Shown here: piece by piece, positions 7,556 to 15,613 of the stretch
Numbering within the stretch: the stretch's first letter is position 1
Layout: every line of letters starts with the position of its first letter
Origin: M55B175 sp964635265
GTDB taxonomy: Bacteria > Desulfobacterota > Desulfobacteria > Desulfobacterales > Desulfosalsimonadaceae
NCBI GenBank assembly: GCA_964635265.1
Contig: CAZWNV010000035.1
Span: 1-21,749, forward strand
DNA length: 21,749 nucleotides
Direction of reading: 5' to 3'
The notes under the pieces: generated by a model
Seen by the model: the letters and a program-made list of their open reading frames with translations, nothing else
Database searches by the model: none
What the model was told of the DNA's origin: nothing
Program-made: the position numbers and the translations under genes

Positions 7556-8731
7556 ATGGATGCAGAAGCCCAAGCCCCAGAGCAAAGCCCCGCAGAGGTC
7601 TGTTTTGTCGCATCGCGGGCCGGACTGGCGGATGCGGCCCGCCGGCTTCGCACGCACTCCGTGGTCGCCTGCGACCTGGAGGCGGATTCCATGTTCCACT
7701 TCAACGAACGCACCTGCCTGCTCCAGCTCGCCGCAGGGGCGCAGATCTTCGTCATTGACCCGCTGGCCGTATCCGACATCCGCCCGATCGGAGAGATCAT
7801 GGAAGACGGCGCCGTGCGGAAGGTTTTCCACGGAGCGGACTATGACGTACGCTGCCTTTTCCGCGACTACGGCATCGGCATCGCCAACCTCTTTGACACG
7901 GAAACGGCCGGCCGCTTTCTGGGCTACGCGGAAACCGGCCTGGAAGCCCTCATAAAGCAGGAGTTCGGCATCCGCCTGGAAAAAAAATTCCAGAAACGGG
8001 ACTGGTCGCAGCGCCCGCTGCCACAGGAGATGATCAGCTATGCCGCCGATGACGTCCGGCATCTCGAAGCCTTATACCACTTGCTCAAGCAAAAACTCGA
8101 GGAAAAAGGCCGCCTGGACTGGGTTTTGGAAGAATGCGCCCATATCGCAGCCGCCAGGCCGGAACAAAATGAAGACGCCCCGCTTTTTACCCGCTGTAAA
8201 GGCGCGGGGCGGCTGGATCCGAGAAGTCTTGCGGTTTTGGAGGCGCTTCTGCAGATGCGGATGGAAAAAGCCCGGAAAAAAGACCGCCCGCAGTTTAAAA
8301 TCCTTGGCAACCCGGCCCTGCTGAAACTCGCCCAGAGCCGGCCCAAAAGCTTGCAAAAACTCCGGTCCGCCAACATTTTAAGCAAAAAACAGCTCCAGAT
8401 GTACGCCGAGGACATCCTCACGGCCATCCGGGAGGGGGCCTCCCTTGCCCCGAACGAACTGCCGTACTATCCGCGGCCGCCCCGGCCGGCCTGCCCGGCG
8501 GAGACGACAAAATCCGTACGCCGCATCAAGCGCTGGCGGGATAAAGAGGCGGGAAGGCTTTCCATCGATCCGGGCACCTTCTTTAGCAACGCCCAGATCA
8601 AGGCCATTGCCGAAAAGGCACCGGCCTCCACCGCCGAACTCGGCGCAGTTGCCGGCATGAAGAACTGGCAGATCCGCGAATACGGCGAAAAACTCGTCGA
8701 ACTGGTCCACAAGAGAGCTGCCCATGAATGA
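7556..8731 (+). CDS. rnd: Ribonuclease D (DEDDy 3'-5' exonuclease with HRDC domains)
   Basis: This 3'-5' exoribonuclease is involved in tRNA and stable-RNA 3' processing. The catalytic DEDDy residues are visible: DLEAD (Exo I, Asp and Glu), HGADYDVRCL (Exo II, Asp) and YAADDVRHLEALY (Exo III, Tyr and Asp). Two HRDC-type helical regions follow (AVLEALLQMRMEKARKKDRP and, near the end, IKAIAEKAPASTAELGAV). The protein has 391 residues from ATG 7556. A GTG at 7496 would add 20 residues that do not resemble the family and would overlap the thrS promoter, so I prefer 7556 without certainty. The gene end overlaps the start of the hydrolase gene by 8 bp, suggesting coupling. Confidence 0.9.
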   Translation: MDAEAQAPEQSPAEVCFVASRAGLADAARRLRTHSVVACDLEADSMFHFNERTCLLQLAAGAQIFVIDPLAVSDIRPIGEIMEDGAVRKVFHGADYDVRCLFRDYGIGIANLFDTETAGRFLGYAETGLEALIKQEFGIRLEKKFQKRDWSQRPLPQEMISYAADDVRHLEALYHLLKQKLEEKGRLDWVLEECAHIAAARPEQNEDAPLFTRCKGAGRLDPRSLAVLEALLQMRMEKARKKDRPQFKILGNPALLKLAQSRPKSLQKLRSANILSKKQLQMYAEDILTAIREGASLAPNELPYYPRPPRPACPAETTKSVRRIKRWRDKEAGRLSIDPGTFFSNAQIKAIAEKAPASTAELGAVAGMKNWQIREYGEKLVELVHKRAAHE

Positions 8732-9335
8732 AGCCGCTGTGCGCATTACCAGCGAAAGCCTTGCTCTGGAGGCCCGGTTTTCAAGGAGATCTCCGGATCG
8801 GGCGGCGCTGATCACCCATCCCCACCCCCTGTACGGCGGGGATATGCAAAACCCGGTAGTACAGGCCGTAAAAAGTGCCTATCAGAAAAAGGGATACAGC
8901 ACCCTGCGCCTGAATTTCCGGGGAGCGGGAAAGAGCGAGGGCAGCTACGACGGAGGCCGCGGAGAGATACAGGATCTGATGGCGGCTTACGCCTGGCTCC
9001 AAAAGCAGGGATTTCCAGCCGTTGATCTCGCCGGCTATTCCTTCGGGGCCTGGATCAACGTCTTTGGCGCCCCGTACATGGACTGCCGCTCCATCATCCT
9101 GGTGGCACCCCCCGCTGCCCTGCTGGATTTCGGGAATACCGGTCCTCTGCCGGCCCTGAAACTGGCAATCGCGGGCAGTGAGGACGAATTCGGCCCGCCC
9201 CGGCTGCTGGAGCCCCTTATACAGCGTTTCAACCCGGAGGCGGCCCTGCACGTCCTCGAAGGAGCCGACCACTTCTTCTTCGGTTTTTTCGATGACCTGG
9301 CCGCCGTCCTGTCACGGCACATAACAGCTCCGTGA
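8724..9335 (+). CDS. Alpha/beta hydrolase (COG2945-like)
   Basis: This is a small cytoplasmic serine hydrolase of 203 residues. It shows HPHPLYGGDMQN (oxyanion region), LRLNFRGAGKSEG, the nucleophile elbow GYSFGAW, an acidic residue in AGSEDEFGPP and the catalytic His in GADHFFFG. These are the features of the short COG2945 family, whose substrate is generally unknown (esterase or thioesterase-type activity is likely). The start overlaps the end of the RNase D gene, so the two form a tight operon. No signal peptide or membrane segment is visible. Confidence 0.85.
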   Translation: MNEAAVRITSESLALEARFSRRSPDRAALITHPHPLYGGDMQNPVVQAVKSAYQKKGYSTLRLNFRGAGKSEGSYDGGRGEIQDLMAAYAWLQKQGFPAVDLAGYSFGAWINVFGAPYMDCRSIILVAPPAALLDFGNTGPLPALKLAIAGSEDEFGPPRLLEPLIQRFNPEAALHVLEGADHFFFGFFDDLAAVLSRHITAP

Positions 9336-9345
9336 TCCCGAAAAA

Positions 9346-9374
9346 TTGATTCTTTTGCCGCCATCTGCTATTAT
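9346..9374 (+). promoter_or_regulatory. Sigma70-like promoter of the nifA-like gene
   Basis: TTGATT (9346-9351) is separated by a 17-bp spacer from TATTAT (9369-9374), giving a transcript start near 9381 and a leader of about 36 nt before ATG 9417. This argues against the in-frame TTG at 9375 as the start codon. Confidence 0.55.
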
Positions 9375-9416
9375 TTGCGAAAACTTGGCAGAAACCCCGG
9401 AAAAACCGAACACACC

Positions 9417-10961
9417 ATGCCCAAACAGCAGACACACGAAAAGTCGCCGGATGAACTCGGGCTCCTCTACCAGATCAGCCAGGTGCTCAATCAGTCACCC
9501 GAGCTCAAGCAATGCCTCTACGATGTACTGGAGCTGCTCGCCAGGACCCGGAACATGGTCCGGGGCACCATTACCATCCTAAACCCATTGAGCGACGAGA
9601 TCGGCATCGAGGTGGCTCACGGCATTCCTCAGAGCGCGCTCAACAGGGGCAAATACAAGCTGGGCGAGGGCATTACCGGCCAGGTCATTGAAAGCGGCAA
9701 AGCGGTAACCGTGCCCAGAATCAGTGAAGATCCGCGGTTTCTCAACCGGACCGCCACCCGCAAAAAGGAAAAAACCCATGAACTCTCTTTCATCTGCGTG
9801 CCGATCAAAAGAGAGACCCAGGTAATCGGAGCGCTCAGCGTGGACCGGGCCTATGACCCCGGCTATCCGCTCGACAAGGGAGAGCGGCTGCTGTCGGTGA
9901 TCGCGGCAATGATCGCCAACCAGGTGATCCACCTGGAGCGCATCCGCATGGAAAAGGAACAGCTCAAAGCGGAAAACGAGCGCCTGCAGGCAGAGCTGGA
10001 GAAAAAATACCGCATCAAAAACATCATCGGCAACAGCAACAAAATGCGGGAGGTCTTTCAAATGATCTCCCAGGTTGCGGAAAGCAACGCCACGGTTTTA
10101 ATCCGGGGCGAAAGCGGCACCGGCAAGGAACTCGTGGCCAATGCCATCCACTACAACAGCCGGCGCTCCGCGCACCCTTTTATCAAGCTAAACTGCGCGG
10201 CCATCCCGGCCAATTTGATTGAATCCGAGCTGTTCGGCCATGAGAAAGGCGCCTTTACCGGAGCGGTCCAACAGAAAACCGGAAAATTCGAACTGGCGGA
10301 CAAGGGCAGCCTGTTCCTCGATGAAATCGGCTCCCTCCACCCGGAGCTGCAGGTCAAGCTGCTGCGGGTTCTGCAGGAGCGCGAGATCGAACGGGTGGGG
10401 GGCGGCACCGCGATTGCCGTGGATGTGCGCATCATCGCGGCAACCAACCGGAACCTGGAGCAGGCGGTTGCAGAGGGCGGCTTCCGCAGTGATCTGTATT
10501 ACCGGATCAACGTGTTTCCCATCTACCTGCCGCCCCTGCGCGAGCGCAAGACCGACATCCTGGTGCTGGCCGAACACTTCCTGGAGAAATATGCCCGGGA
10601 GAACAACAAGTCCATCATCCGCTTTTCCACGCCCGCCATCGACATGCTGATGAATTATCACTGGCCGGGCAACGTGCGCGAGCTCGAAAACTGCATTGAA
10701 CGGGCCGTGCTTTTGTGCGAGGATCAGGTAATCCACAGCTTCCACCTGCCACCCACCCTCCAGACCGGGCAGACTTCCGGTACCCTGCCCACCCAATCCC
10801 TGGAAGAGGCAGTCGGGCGGCTGGAGAAGGAAATGATCATTGATGCCCTCAAGCACACCCACGGAAACATTTCCCAGGCTGCAAAATCGCTTTACACGAC
10901 GGTCCGCAAGCTGGGCTACAAAACAAAAAAATACGGCATCGATCCCCGGCAGTACCAATAA
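9417..10961 (+). CDS. nifA: NifA-like sigma54-dependent transcriptional activator
   Basis: The protein has 514 residues. It contains an N-terminal GAF domain (about 12-175), a Q-linker/coiled coil (about 180-200), and an AAA+ sigma54-interaction domain with Walker A GESGTGKE (about 230), GAFTGA (about 278), Walker B LFLDEIGS and an RINVFPIYLPPLRER segment. A C-terminal Fis-type HTH follows (ISQAAKSLYTTVRKLGYKTKKYGI). The text around ELENCIERAVLLCEDQVIHSFHLPPTLQT is strongly NifA-like. NifA drives nitrogen-fixation genes from TGGCAC-N5-TTGC promoters. The linker before the HTH has no CX4C pair, so it belongs with NifA proteins lacking the oxygen-sensing cysteine motif. It is convergent with glnB. 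It could be a NifA paralogue controlling other genes, since no nif structural gene is in the window. Confidence 0.85.
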   Translation: MPKQQTHEKSPDELGLLYQISQVLNQSPELKQCLYDVLELLARTRNMVRGTITILNPLSDEIGIEVAHGIPQSALNRGKYKLGEGITGQVIESGKAVTVPRISEDPRFLNRTATRKKEKTHELSFICVPIKRETQVIGALSVDRAYDPGYPLDKGERLLSVIAAMIANQVIHLERIRMEKEQLKAENERLQAELEKKYRIKNIIGNSNKMREVFQMISQVAESNATVLIRGESGTGKELVANAIHYNSRRSAHPFIKLNCAAIPANLIESELFGHEKGAFTGAVQQKTGKFELADKGSLFLDEIGSLHPELQVKLLRVLQEREIERVGGGTAIAVDVRIIAATNRNLEQAVAEGGFRSDLYYRINVFPIYLPPLRERKTDILVLAEHFLEKYARENNKSIIRFSTPAIDMLMNYHWPGNVRELENCIERAVLLCEDQVIHSFHLPPTLQTGQTSGTLPTQSLEEAVGRLEKEMIIDALKHTHGNISQAAKSLYTTVRKLGYKTKKYGIDPRQYQ

Positions 10962-10979
10962 GACAGCGGGCAACGGCCC

Positions 10980-10998
10980 TGCCCTGCCTTACAGGGCA
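10980..10998. terminator. Short perfect hairpin between convergent nifA and glnB
   Basis: TGCCCTG and CAGGGCA form a 7-bp stem with a CCTTA loop; the loop contains the glnB stop codon. It lies where both convergent genes end and could act in both directions, but it has no U-tract, so the call is weak. Confidence 0.35.
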
Positions 10999-11327
10999 TC
11001 CGGACCGGTCTCGCCGGTGCGCACCCGGATCACCTCATCCAAGGGCAGGATAAATATTTTGCCATCCCCGATTTTACCGGTCATCGCCGCCTGCTGAATC
11101 GTCTCCGCAACCTTTTGCGCCTGCTCTGCTTCCGCCACGATCTCGAGCTTGACTTTCGGGATAAAATCCACGGCATACTCCGCTCCCCGGTAAATCTCGG
11201 TATGGCCTTTCTGACGGCCGTAGCCCTTGACCTCGGCCACCGTCATGCCATGGATGCCGATATCGTTTAACGCCTCCTTTACATCATCGAGTTTGAATGG
11301 CTTGATTACCGCCTCAATTTTTTTCAT
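10989..11327 (-). CDS. glnB: Nitrogen regulatory protein PII
   Basis: This is a 112-residue PII signal protein that reads 2-oxoglutarate, ATP/ADP and, through uridylylation, glutamine. It matches GlnB throughout: MKKIEAVIKPFKLDDVKEAL, the T-loop GRQKGHTEIYRGAEYAVDF with the uridylylation Tyr at residue 51, the B-loop TGKIGDGKIF and the C-terminal RVRTGETG. The length is exactly that of the family. ATG 11327 follows an AGGGAG ribosome site. Tyr51 implies a GlnD enzyme elsewhere. GlnE, the adenylyltransferase controlled by PII, is encoded 0.7 kb away, and NifA, whose activity PII often modulates, is next door. GlnK is the alternative name, but no amtB is adjacent. Confidence 0.95.
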   Translation of the reverse strand: MKKIEAVIKPFKLDDVKEALNDIGIHGMTVAEVKGYGRQKGHTEIYRGAEYAVDFIPKVKLEIVAEAEQAQKVAETIQQAAMTGKIGDGKIFILPLDEVIRVRTGETGPDAL

Positions 11328-11429
11328 AGCGAAAACTCCCTGATCCGATTTTCGGTGTAGGCCTGCCAGGCAAAAGGGCCCGCACAAAGCCCCCTCCGGG
11401 GGAAACCTTGCGGCCGGTGCAGCCCAAGC

Positions 11430-11459
11430 TTGACATAAGCCATGCAATTTTTCTATAGA
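11430..11459 (+). promoter_or_regulatory. Sigma70-like promoter of the pilZ-domain gene
   Basis: A perfect TTGACA (11430-11435) is separated by 18 bp from TATAGA (11454-11459). The leader to ATG 11531 would be about 65 nt. Confidence 0.5.
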
Positions 11460-11530
11460 TATTTATCCCGTTAGCACAAGCGGCCGGCCGGAGGCCAGCC
11501 TGTTCGGCTCCCTTGCTCAGGAGAGAGAAA

Positions 11531-12013
11531 ATGGCCAGCAAAGTATTTGTCAACGAGGACAACACAGCCACCCTGCAATGCCCGAAATGCCAGAAAACGC
11601 GGGTGGTGGACGTATCCCGATACATCCGCAACGACACCTCCAACCGCCTGAAGGTGCGATGCCCCTGCACGCACCGCTTTGTGGTGTCCCTGGAAAAACG
11701 CAGAAGCTTCCGCAAAGACACCTGCCTGGACGGCATCTACCGCGTGCCGGAGTCCGGCCCGGACGGAGGGGTAAGCCAGGGGCGCATCCAGGTGCTCGAC
11801 ATCTCCAAGACCGGGCTGCGGCTGAAGCTTTTCTCCAGGCCCCGCTTCCAGGTCGATGACCTGATCACCGTGGAATTCCGGCTGGACGACGGCAAAAGCT
11901 CCTTAATCGAGCGCGATGTCTATGTCCGCAACATCGCCAGGGGCGAGATCGGTGTGGAGTTCGCCTCCACCCCTTCGCTCGACAGCGCACTGGGCTTTTA
12001 CATGTTCCGCTAG
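11531..12013 (+). CDS. PilZ-domain protein with N-terminal zinc ribbon
   Basis: The 160-residue protein has an N-terminal metal-binding motif (CPKC at 17-20, CPC at 44-46). A PilZ domain follows: the arginine-rich cyclic-di-GMP motif in LEKRRSFRK (about residues 55-63) and the second motif VLDISKTGLRLKLF, matching the D/NxSxxG consensus. It probably binds cyclic-di-GMP in the cytoplasm and passes the signal to an unknown partner. This Cys-rich plus PilZ arrangement is common in deltaproteobacteria. The start ATG follows AGGAGAGAG. The stop overlaps the convergent glnE stop by 4 bp. Confidence 0.85.
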   Translation: MASKVFVNEDNTATLQCPKCQKTRVVDVSRYIRNDTSNRLKVRCPCTHRFVVSLEKRRSFRKDTCLDGIYRVPESGPDGGVSQGRIQVLDISKTGLRLKLFSRPRFQVDDLITVEFRLDDGKSSLIERDVYVRNIARGEIGVEFASTPSLDSALGFYMFR

Positions 12014-14919
12014 GGGGTTTTCCCCTGCTCCGGCTGCCCGGCAAAATACTCCCGCCATATGCGCGCCACCCGGCGGCGGTGCTCGGCGAGCCGATCTTTT
12101 TCGATCCGCGCGGGCTTCTGTTCCAGGCTCAGCCGGTGGACCAGGTAGCGAAATACCAGATACGCCTGTTTCAGCATATGTGCCCGGCGATCGCCGATCA
12201 CGCCGGCAAGGGCGAGGCTGTTCAGCTGCCGTACCACATCCGTCCACTGCACAAGCTCGGGATGCCTGCCGGCGTTCCGCAAAATCAGGTATTGCACCAC
12301 AAACTCGATGTCGACAATGCCGCCCCGATCGTTTTTGATGTCAAAATACGGTGCCCCTTTCGCAGTCCCCCGATTTCTGCGCATCCGCTCGCGCATATCC
12401 AGCACCCGGGTCGTGAGGCCGGCGGCGGGCGGGCGGGTGAGCACCTGCCTGCGGACCCCCCGAAAACGGCCGCCCACCTCCGGGTCCCCGCTTATGGGCC
12501 GGGCCTTTATCAGGGCCTGATGCTCCCACGTCCAGGCCTCCTGCTGCTCATAGCGCTCAAAAGCCTCCATGTGGCTTACCAGAACACCCGCATTGCCGCT
12601 GGGACGCAGCCGCATGTCGGCATCATAGAGCTTGCCCGTACTTGTCATGGTGGTAAGAAAATGAATGATGCGCTGTCCCAGGCGGACATAAAACTGGTGG
12701 TTGTCGATGGCCGAGAGCCGTCCGCCCTGCGTGTAGCCCCTGGGCGCGGCATGGAGAAACACAAGATCCAGATCCGACCCATAGCCCAGTTCATAGCCGC
12801 CCAGCTTGCCATAGGCAACCACGGCAAACGCCCGGCCGCCTTCTTCCGGTATGCCCCCGGGGAGCCCGTACTTTGCCGCCAGGTGCTGCCAGGAAAGCTC
12901 CAGCACGGCATCAATGACGGTTTCGGCGAGATAGGTAAGCCGGTCGCTCACTTTCATCAGCGGAAGCTGGCCCGCGACATCAGCCGCAGCAATGCGCAGT
13001 GTATGGCTCTGCTTGAATATGCGCAGTTCATCCATCTGCTGTTCCAGATCCTCCGAATCCACACGTTCCAGACGGCTGCGCAGCTCCCTGGCAAGCTCGG
13101 CCTTTTCCAGCGGCACATAAAGGGTACGCGGATCCAGCAATTCATCGAGCAACAGGGGATGGCGGGAGAGAAAGGCGATTATCCAGGGGCTGGCCGCTGC
13201 CAGGCGCATCAGGTGGGTGAGTGCCTCCGGATTCTCCAGCAGAAGGGCCATGTAGCAGGACCGGCGCCGGATGGAGCGGATCAGCGCGAACACCCGCTCC
13301 AGCACCACTTCCGCCGACGGCGTGGCCGCCGCCTTCTGCAGAATCTGCGGAAAAAGGCGGTGAATCCGCTCCCTGCCGCGCTGACTCACGTCCTTGTCCA
13401 GGGTGAGATCCTGAAACTGCTTCAGGATCCTCTGCACCGCCTCCGGCTGTGCAAATCCCATCTCCGTCAGAATCCCGCAGGCCCGCTGCGGCTCCTGGAG
13501 GCAGTGCCACAGCTCCTCTGCCGGGTGCCCGGATTCGGCTTCCGGCTCCGCCTCTCCGGGGGCTTCCGCCAAAAGATCGGTAAAATGGGCATGCACGCGT
13601 TCCATATGCGCCGCGAGCACCTCATAAAAGCCGGGCCAGTCTGTGTAGCCCATGGATTGGGCCAGCCGGAGCCTGTGGCGCTCGTCGCCGGGCAGCGTAT
13701 GCGTCTGGCGGTCATCGGCCATCTGCAGCCGGTGCTCGGTTTCTCTCAGAAACACGTAGGCATCCCGGAGTTCATGATAGACCGTGGTGTCTATGCATTC
13801 TTCGGCAAGCAGCCGCTTTAGCGTGGACAAGATCCGGCGGCCCTGGTAATCGGGATTCACCCCGCCCCGGATAAGCTGGAAGACTTGGCCGAAGAATTCA
13901 ATCTCGCGAATCCCTCCGGCCCCCAGCTTGATATTGCCGAAAAGGCCTTTGCGATGGAGCTCCCGGACAATTTTTCGCTTCATCTCGCGCAGGTCCTCAA
14001 ACGTGCCGAAATCCAGGTACCGCCGATAAACAAAGGGATGGAGCCGGTTGAGAAGCTCCTCGCCCGCAGCGGTATCCCCCGCCACCGGCCGCGCCTTGAT
14101 CAGGGCATAGCGCTCCCACTCCCGCCCCTGCTCCTGGTAATAGGTTTCGTAGGCATCAAAGCTCATGGCGATGGGGCCCGCATCCCCGTACGGCCGCAGG
14201 CGGACATCCACGCGGAATACAAAGCCTTCGGGGCTGTTTTTGGACAACACATGGATAAGCCGCCGGTAGAGCTTGGAGAAGAACTCTTCATGGCTTATGG
14301 GCCGGCGGCTCCCCCCCCTTGTCCGGCCGGCCTCGGCAAAGGCAAAGAGCAGATCCACGTCAGAGGAGAAATTGAGCTCGCTGCCGCCCAGTTTGCCCAC
14401 CCCGAGCACCACGGGCCGTATCGCCGCCCCCGCGGCATCCTCCGGGCAGCCGAATGAAGCAACCATGGACCGGTACAGCCAATCCAGGGCGCAGTCAATG
14501 CAGGCTTCGGCAAGGGCGGACAAATCCTGCATGGTCTCCATGAAATCCGCCCGGCCGCTGAGATCGCGAAGCGCGATGCGCAGCATCTCGCGGTTGCGAA
14601 AACGCCGCAGGGCAACCATCAAGTCCGCCTCGCTCCCGGCTTTGAAACAGGCCTCCCGGACTTTTTCCGCATACCCTCCAAGGGGGTAAGAACGGAACAT
14701 GTCTTCCGAGGCCGCCAGGTCACAGATCAAATCCGGCTCCCGCTCCGCCTGTTTGCCGACAAAGCCGCTGAATGCAAAGGCCAGCTTAAGGGCGGCAGCC
14801 GCCTCCGGATCCTGCGGCGCTTTGTGCCCGGCCTTTTCACAGGATGCGCAGAACTTTTCCCAGCCCTGGAGGGCATCGGTATATAAGGGCTCGCCAAGGG
14901 TTTCCGGCCCGCAGACCAT
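12010..14919 (-). CDS. glnE: Glutamine synthetase adenylyltransferase/deadenylylase
   Basis: This bifunctional enzyme adds and removes AMP on glutamine synthetase, directed by PII. The 969 residues hold two nucleotidyltransferase halves. The N-terminal adenylyl-removase domain shows GVGKLGGSELNFSSDVDLL, VDVRLRPYGDAGP and ALIKARPVAGD. The C-terminal adenylylase domain shows AYGKLGGYELGYGSDLDLVFLH, ADMRLRPSGNAGVL and ALIKARPISGD. Both halves keep the G(x)nDxD catalytic pair. I chose ATG 14919 because AGGAGG lies 8 nt upstream; an ATG six codons earlier lacks that site. It is 21 nt downstream of tadA and probably co-transcribed with it. Confidence 0.96.
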   Translation of the reverse strand: MVCGPETLGEPLYTDALQGWEKFCASCEKAGHKAPQDPEAAAALKLAFAFSGFVGKQAEREPDLICDLAASEDMFRSYPLGGYAEKVREACFKAGSEADLMVALRRFRNREMLRIALRDLSGRADFMETMQDLSALAEACIDCALDWLYRSMVASFGCPEDAAGAAIRPVVLGVGKLGGSELNFSSDVDLLFAFAEAGRTRGGSRRPISHEEFFSKLYRRLIHVLSKNSPEGFVFRVDVRLRPYGDAGPIAMSFDAYETYYQEQGREWERYALIKARPVAGDTAAGEELLNRLHPFVYRRYLDFGTFEDLREMKRKIVRELHRKGLFGNIKLGAGGIREIEFFGQVFQLIRGGVNPDYQGRRILSTLKRLLAEECIDTTVYHELRDAYVFLRETEHRLQMADDRQTHTLPGDERHRLRLAQSMGYTDWPGFYEVLAAHMERVHAHFTDLLAEAPGEAEPEAESGHPAEELWHCLQEPQRACGILTEMGFAQPEAVQRILKQFQDLTLDKDVSQRGRERIHRLFPQILQKAAATPSAEVVLERVFALIRSIRRRSCYMALLLENPEALTHLMRLAAASPWIIAFLSRHPLLLDELLDPRTLYVPLEKAELARELRSRLERVDSEDLEQQMDELRIFKQSHTLRIAAADVAGQLPLMKVSDRLTYLAETVIDAVLELSWQHLAAKYGLPGGIPEEGGRAFAVVAYGKLGGYELGYGSDLDLVFLHAAPRGYTQGGRLSAIDNHQFYVRLGQRIIHFLTTMTSTGKLYDADMRLRPSGNAGVLVSHMEAFERYEQQEAWTWEHQALIKARPISGDPEVGGRFRGVRRQVLTRPPAAGLTTRVLDMRERMRRNRGTAKGAPYFDIKNDRGGIVDIEFVVQYLILRNAGRHPELVQWTDVVRQLNSLALAGVIGDRRAHMLKQAYLVFRYLVHRLSLEQKPARIEKDRLAEHRRRVARIWREYFAGQPEQGKTP

Positions 14920-14940
14920 TGGGGACACCTCCTGCATAGA

Positions 14941-15447
14941 CTACTCCTGGGAAAGCGTGTACCGCGCCAGCAGGCTGTTCTGCCAATAATGCTGGCGGGG
15001 ATCGGAGAAATGGGCCTGAAACAGCTCCAGGCTTTTGCGCCGCAGCACGCCGCCGGCAATGCGCACGCCGGAGCCGGCGTACAGCTCCGGCAGATCCGGC
15101 AGCCTGCAGCCTGCAGCCCCGCCCATGACATCTTCATAGGCATACACAATCCGGGGAATCCGGTTTAAAATGATGGCGCCCAAGCACATGAGGCAGGGCT
15201 CCATGGTGACATAGAGGCTCAGTCGGCTTCGCTCCACGCCACCAGCGCTTTTCTCCAGTGCCCTTAAGGCCAGGATCTCGGCATGATCCAGCTCGCTGGG
15301 CACTTCTGCTGCAGAACCCCGGCGCGCCCCCCCGGCAAGCACGCCGGATCCATCGGCGATCACGCATCCCACGGGAAATTCTCCCGCATCAAGGGCTGCG
15401 CGTGCCTGCTCGAGGGCCAGTTCCATGAAATCCTCATCCCGCATCAT
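14941..15447 (-). CDS. tadA: tRNA-specific adenosine-34 deaminase
   Basis: This zinc-dependent deaminase converts wobble adenosine 34 of tRNA-Arg(ACG) to inosine. The 168 residues show the deaminase signature: LDHAEILAL (zinc His and catalytic Glu) and MEPCLMCLGAI (two zinc Cys), with FPVGCVIAD near the N-terminus and IVYAYED after the catalytic site. The start has two adjacent ATG codons; the first follows AGGGA at good spacing. It is the first gene of a two-gene operon with glnE, and divergent from the hyuA-like gene. Confidence 0.93.
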   Translation of the reverse strand: MMRDEDFMELALEQARAALDAGEFPVGCVIADGSGVLAGGARRGSAAEVPSELDHAEILALRALEKSAGGVERSRLSLYVTMEPCLMCLGAIILNRIPRIVYAYEDVMGGAAGCRLPDLPELYAGSGVRIAGGVLRRKSLELFQAHFSDPRQHYWQNSLLARYTLSQE

Positions 15448-15511
15448 ATTCGTCTTCCCTCAAAAATTACTCCCGGATTTTGAAATAAAACATAGCACAG
15501 AAGCGTTCATA

Positions 15512-15540
15512 TTGACATTGTCAGGCTTTTTGGTTAAGGA
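15512..15540 (+). promoter_or_regulatory. Candidate promoter of the hyuA-like operon overlapping a small palindrome
   Basis: TTGACA (15512-15517) is separated by 17 bp from TAAGGA (15535-15540), a good -35 with a weak -10. The -35 lies in an 11-bp perfect palindrome TGACATTGTCA (15513-15523). It sits in the 166-bp divergent spacer with tadA. Confidence 0.35.
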
Positions 15541-15613
15541 AAAAATAAGGTTCGCAGCGGCTTGTACCGATCCGCGGGCGATGCCATCAAATCCAAGCGG
15601 GAAAGGAAAGCCT

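Noticed and set aside
11380..11450. Sigma54 promoter upstream of glnB
   Set aside because: TGGCTTATGTCAAGCTT has the right GG-GC spacing but matches poorly at -12, and a second candidate lacks the -24 GG; neither is good enough to call.
12079..13821. 580-codon open frame on the plus strand
   Set aside because: It is antisense to glnE, whose two nucleotidyltransferase domains are unmistakable; the plus-strand product looks like a shadow.
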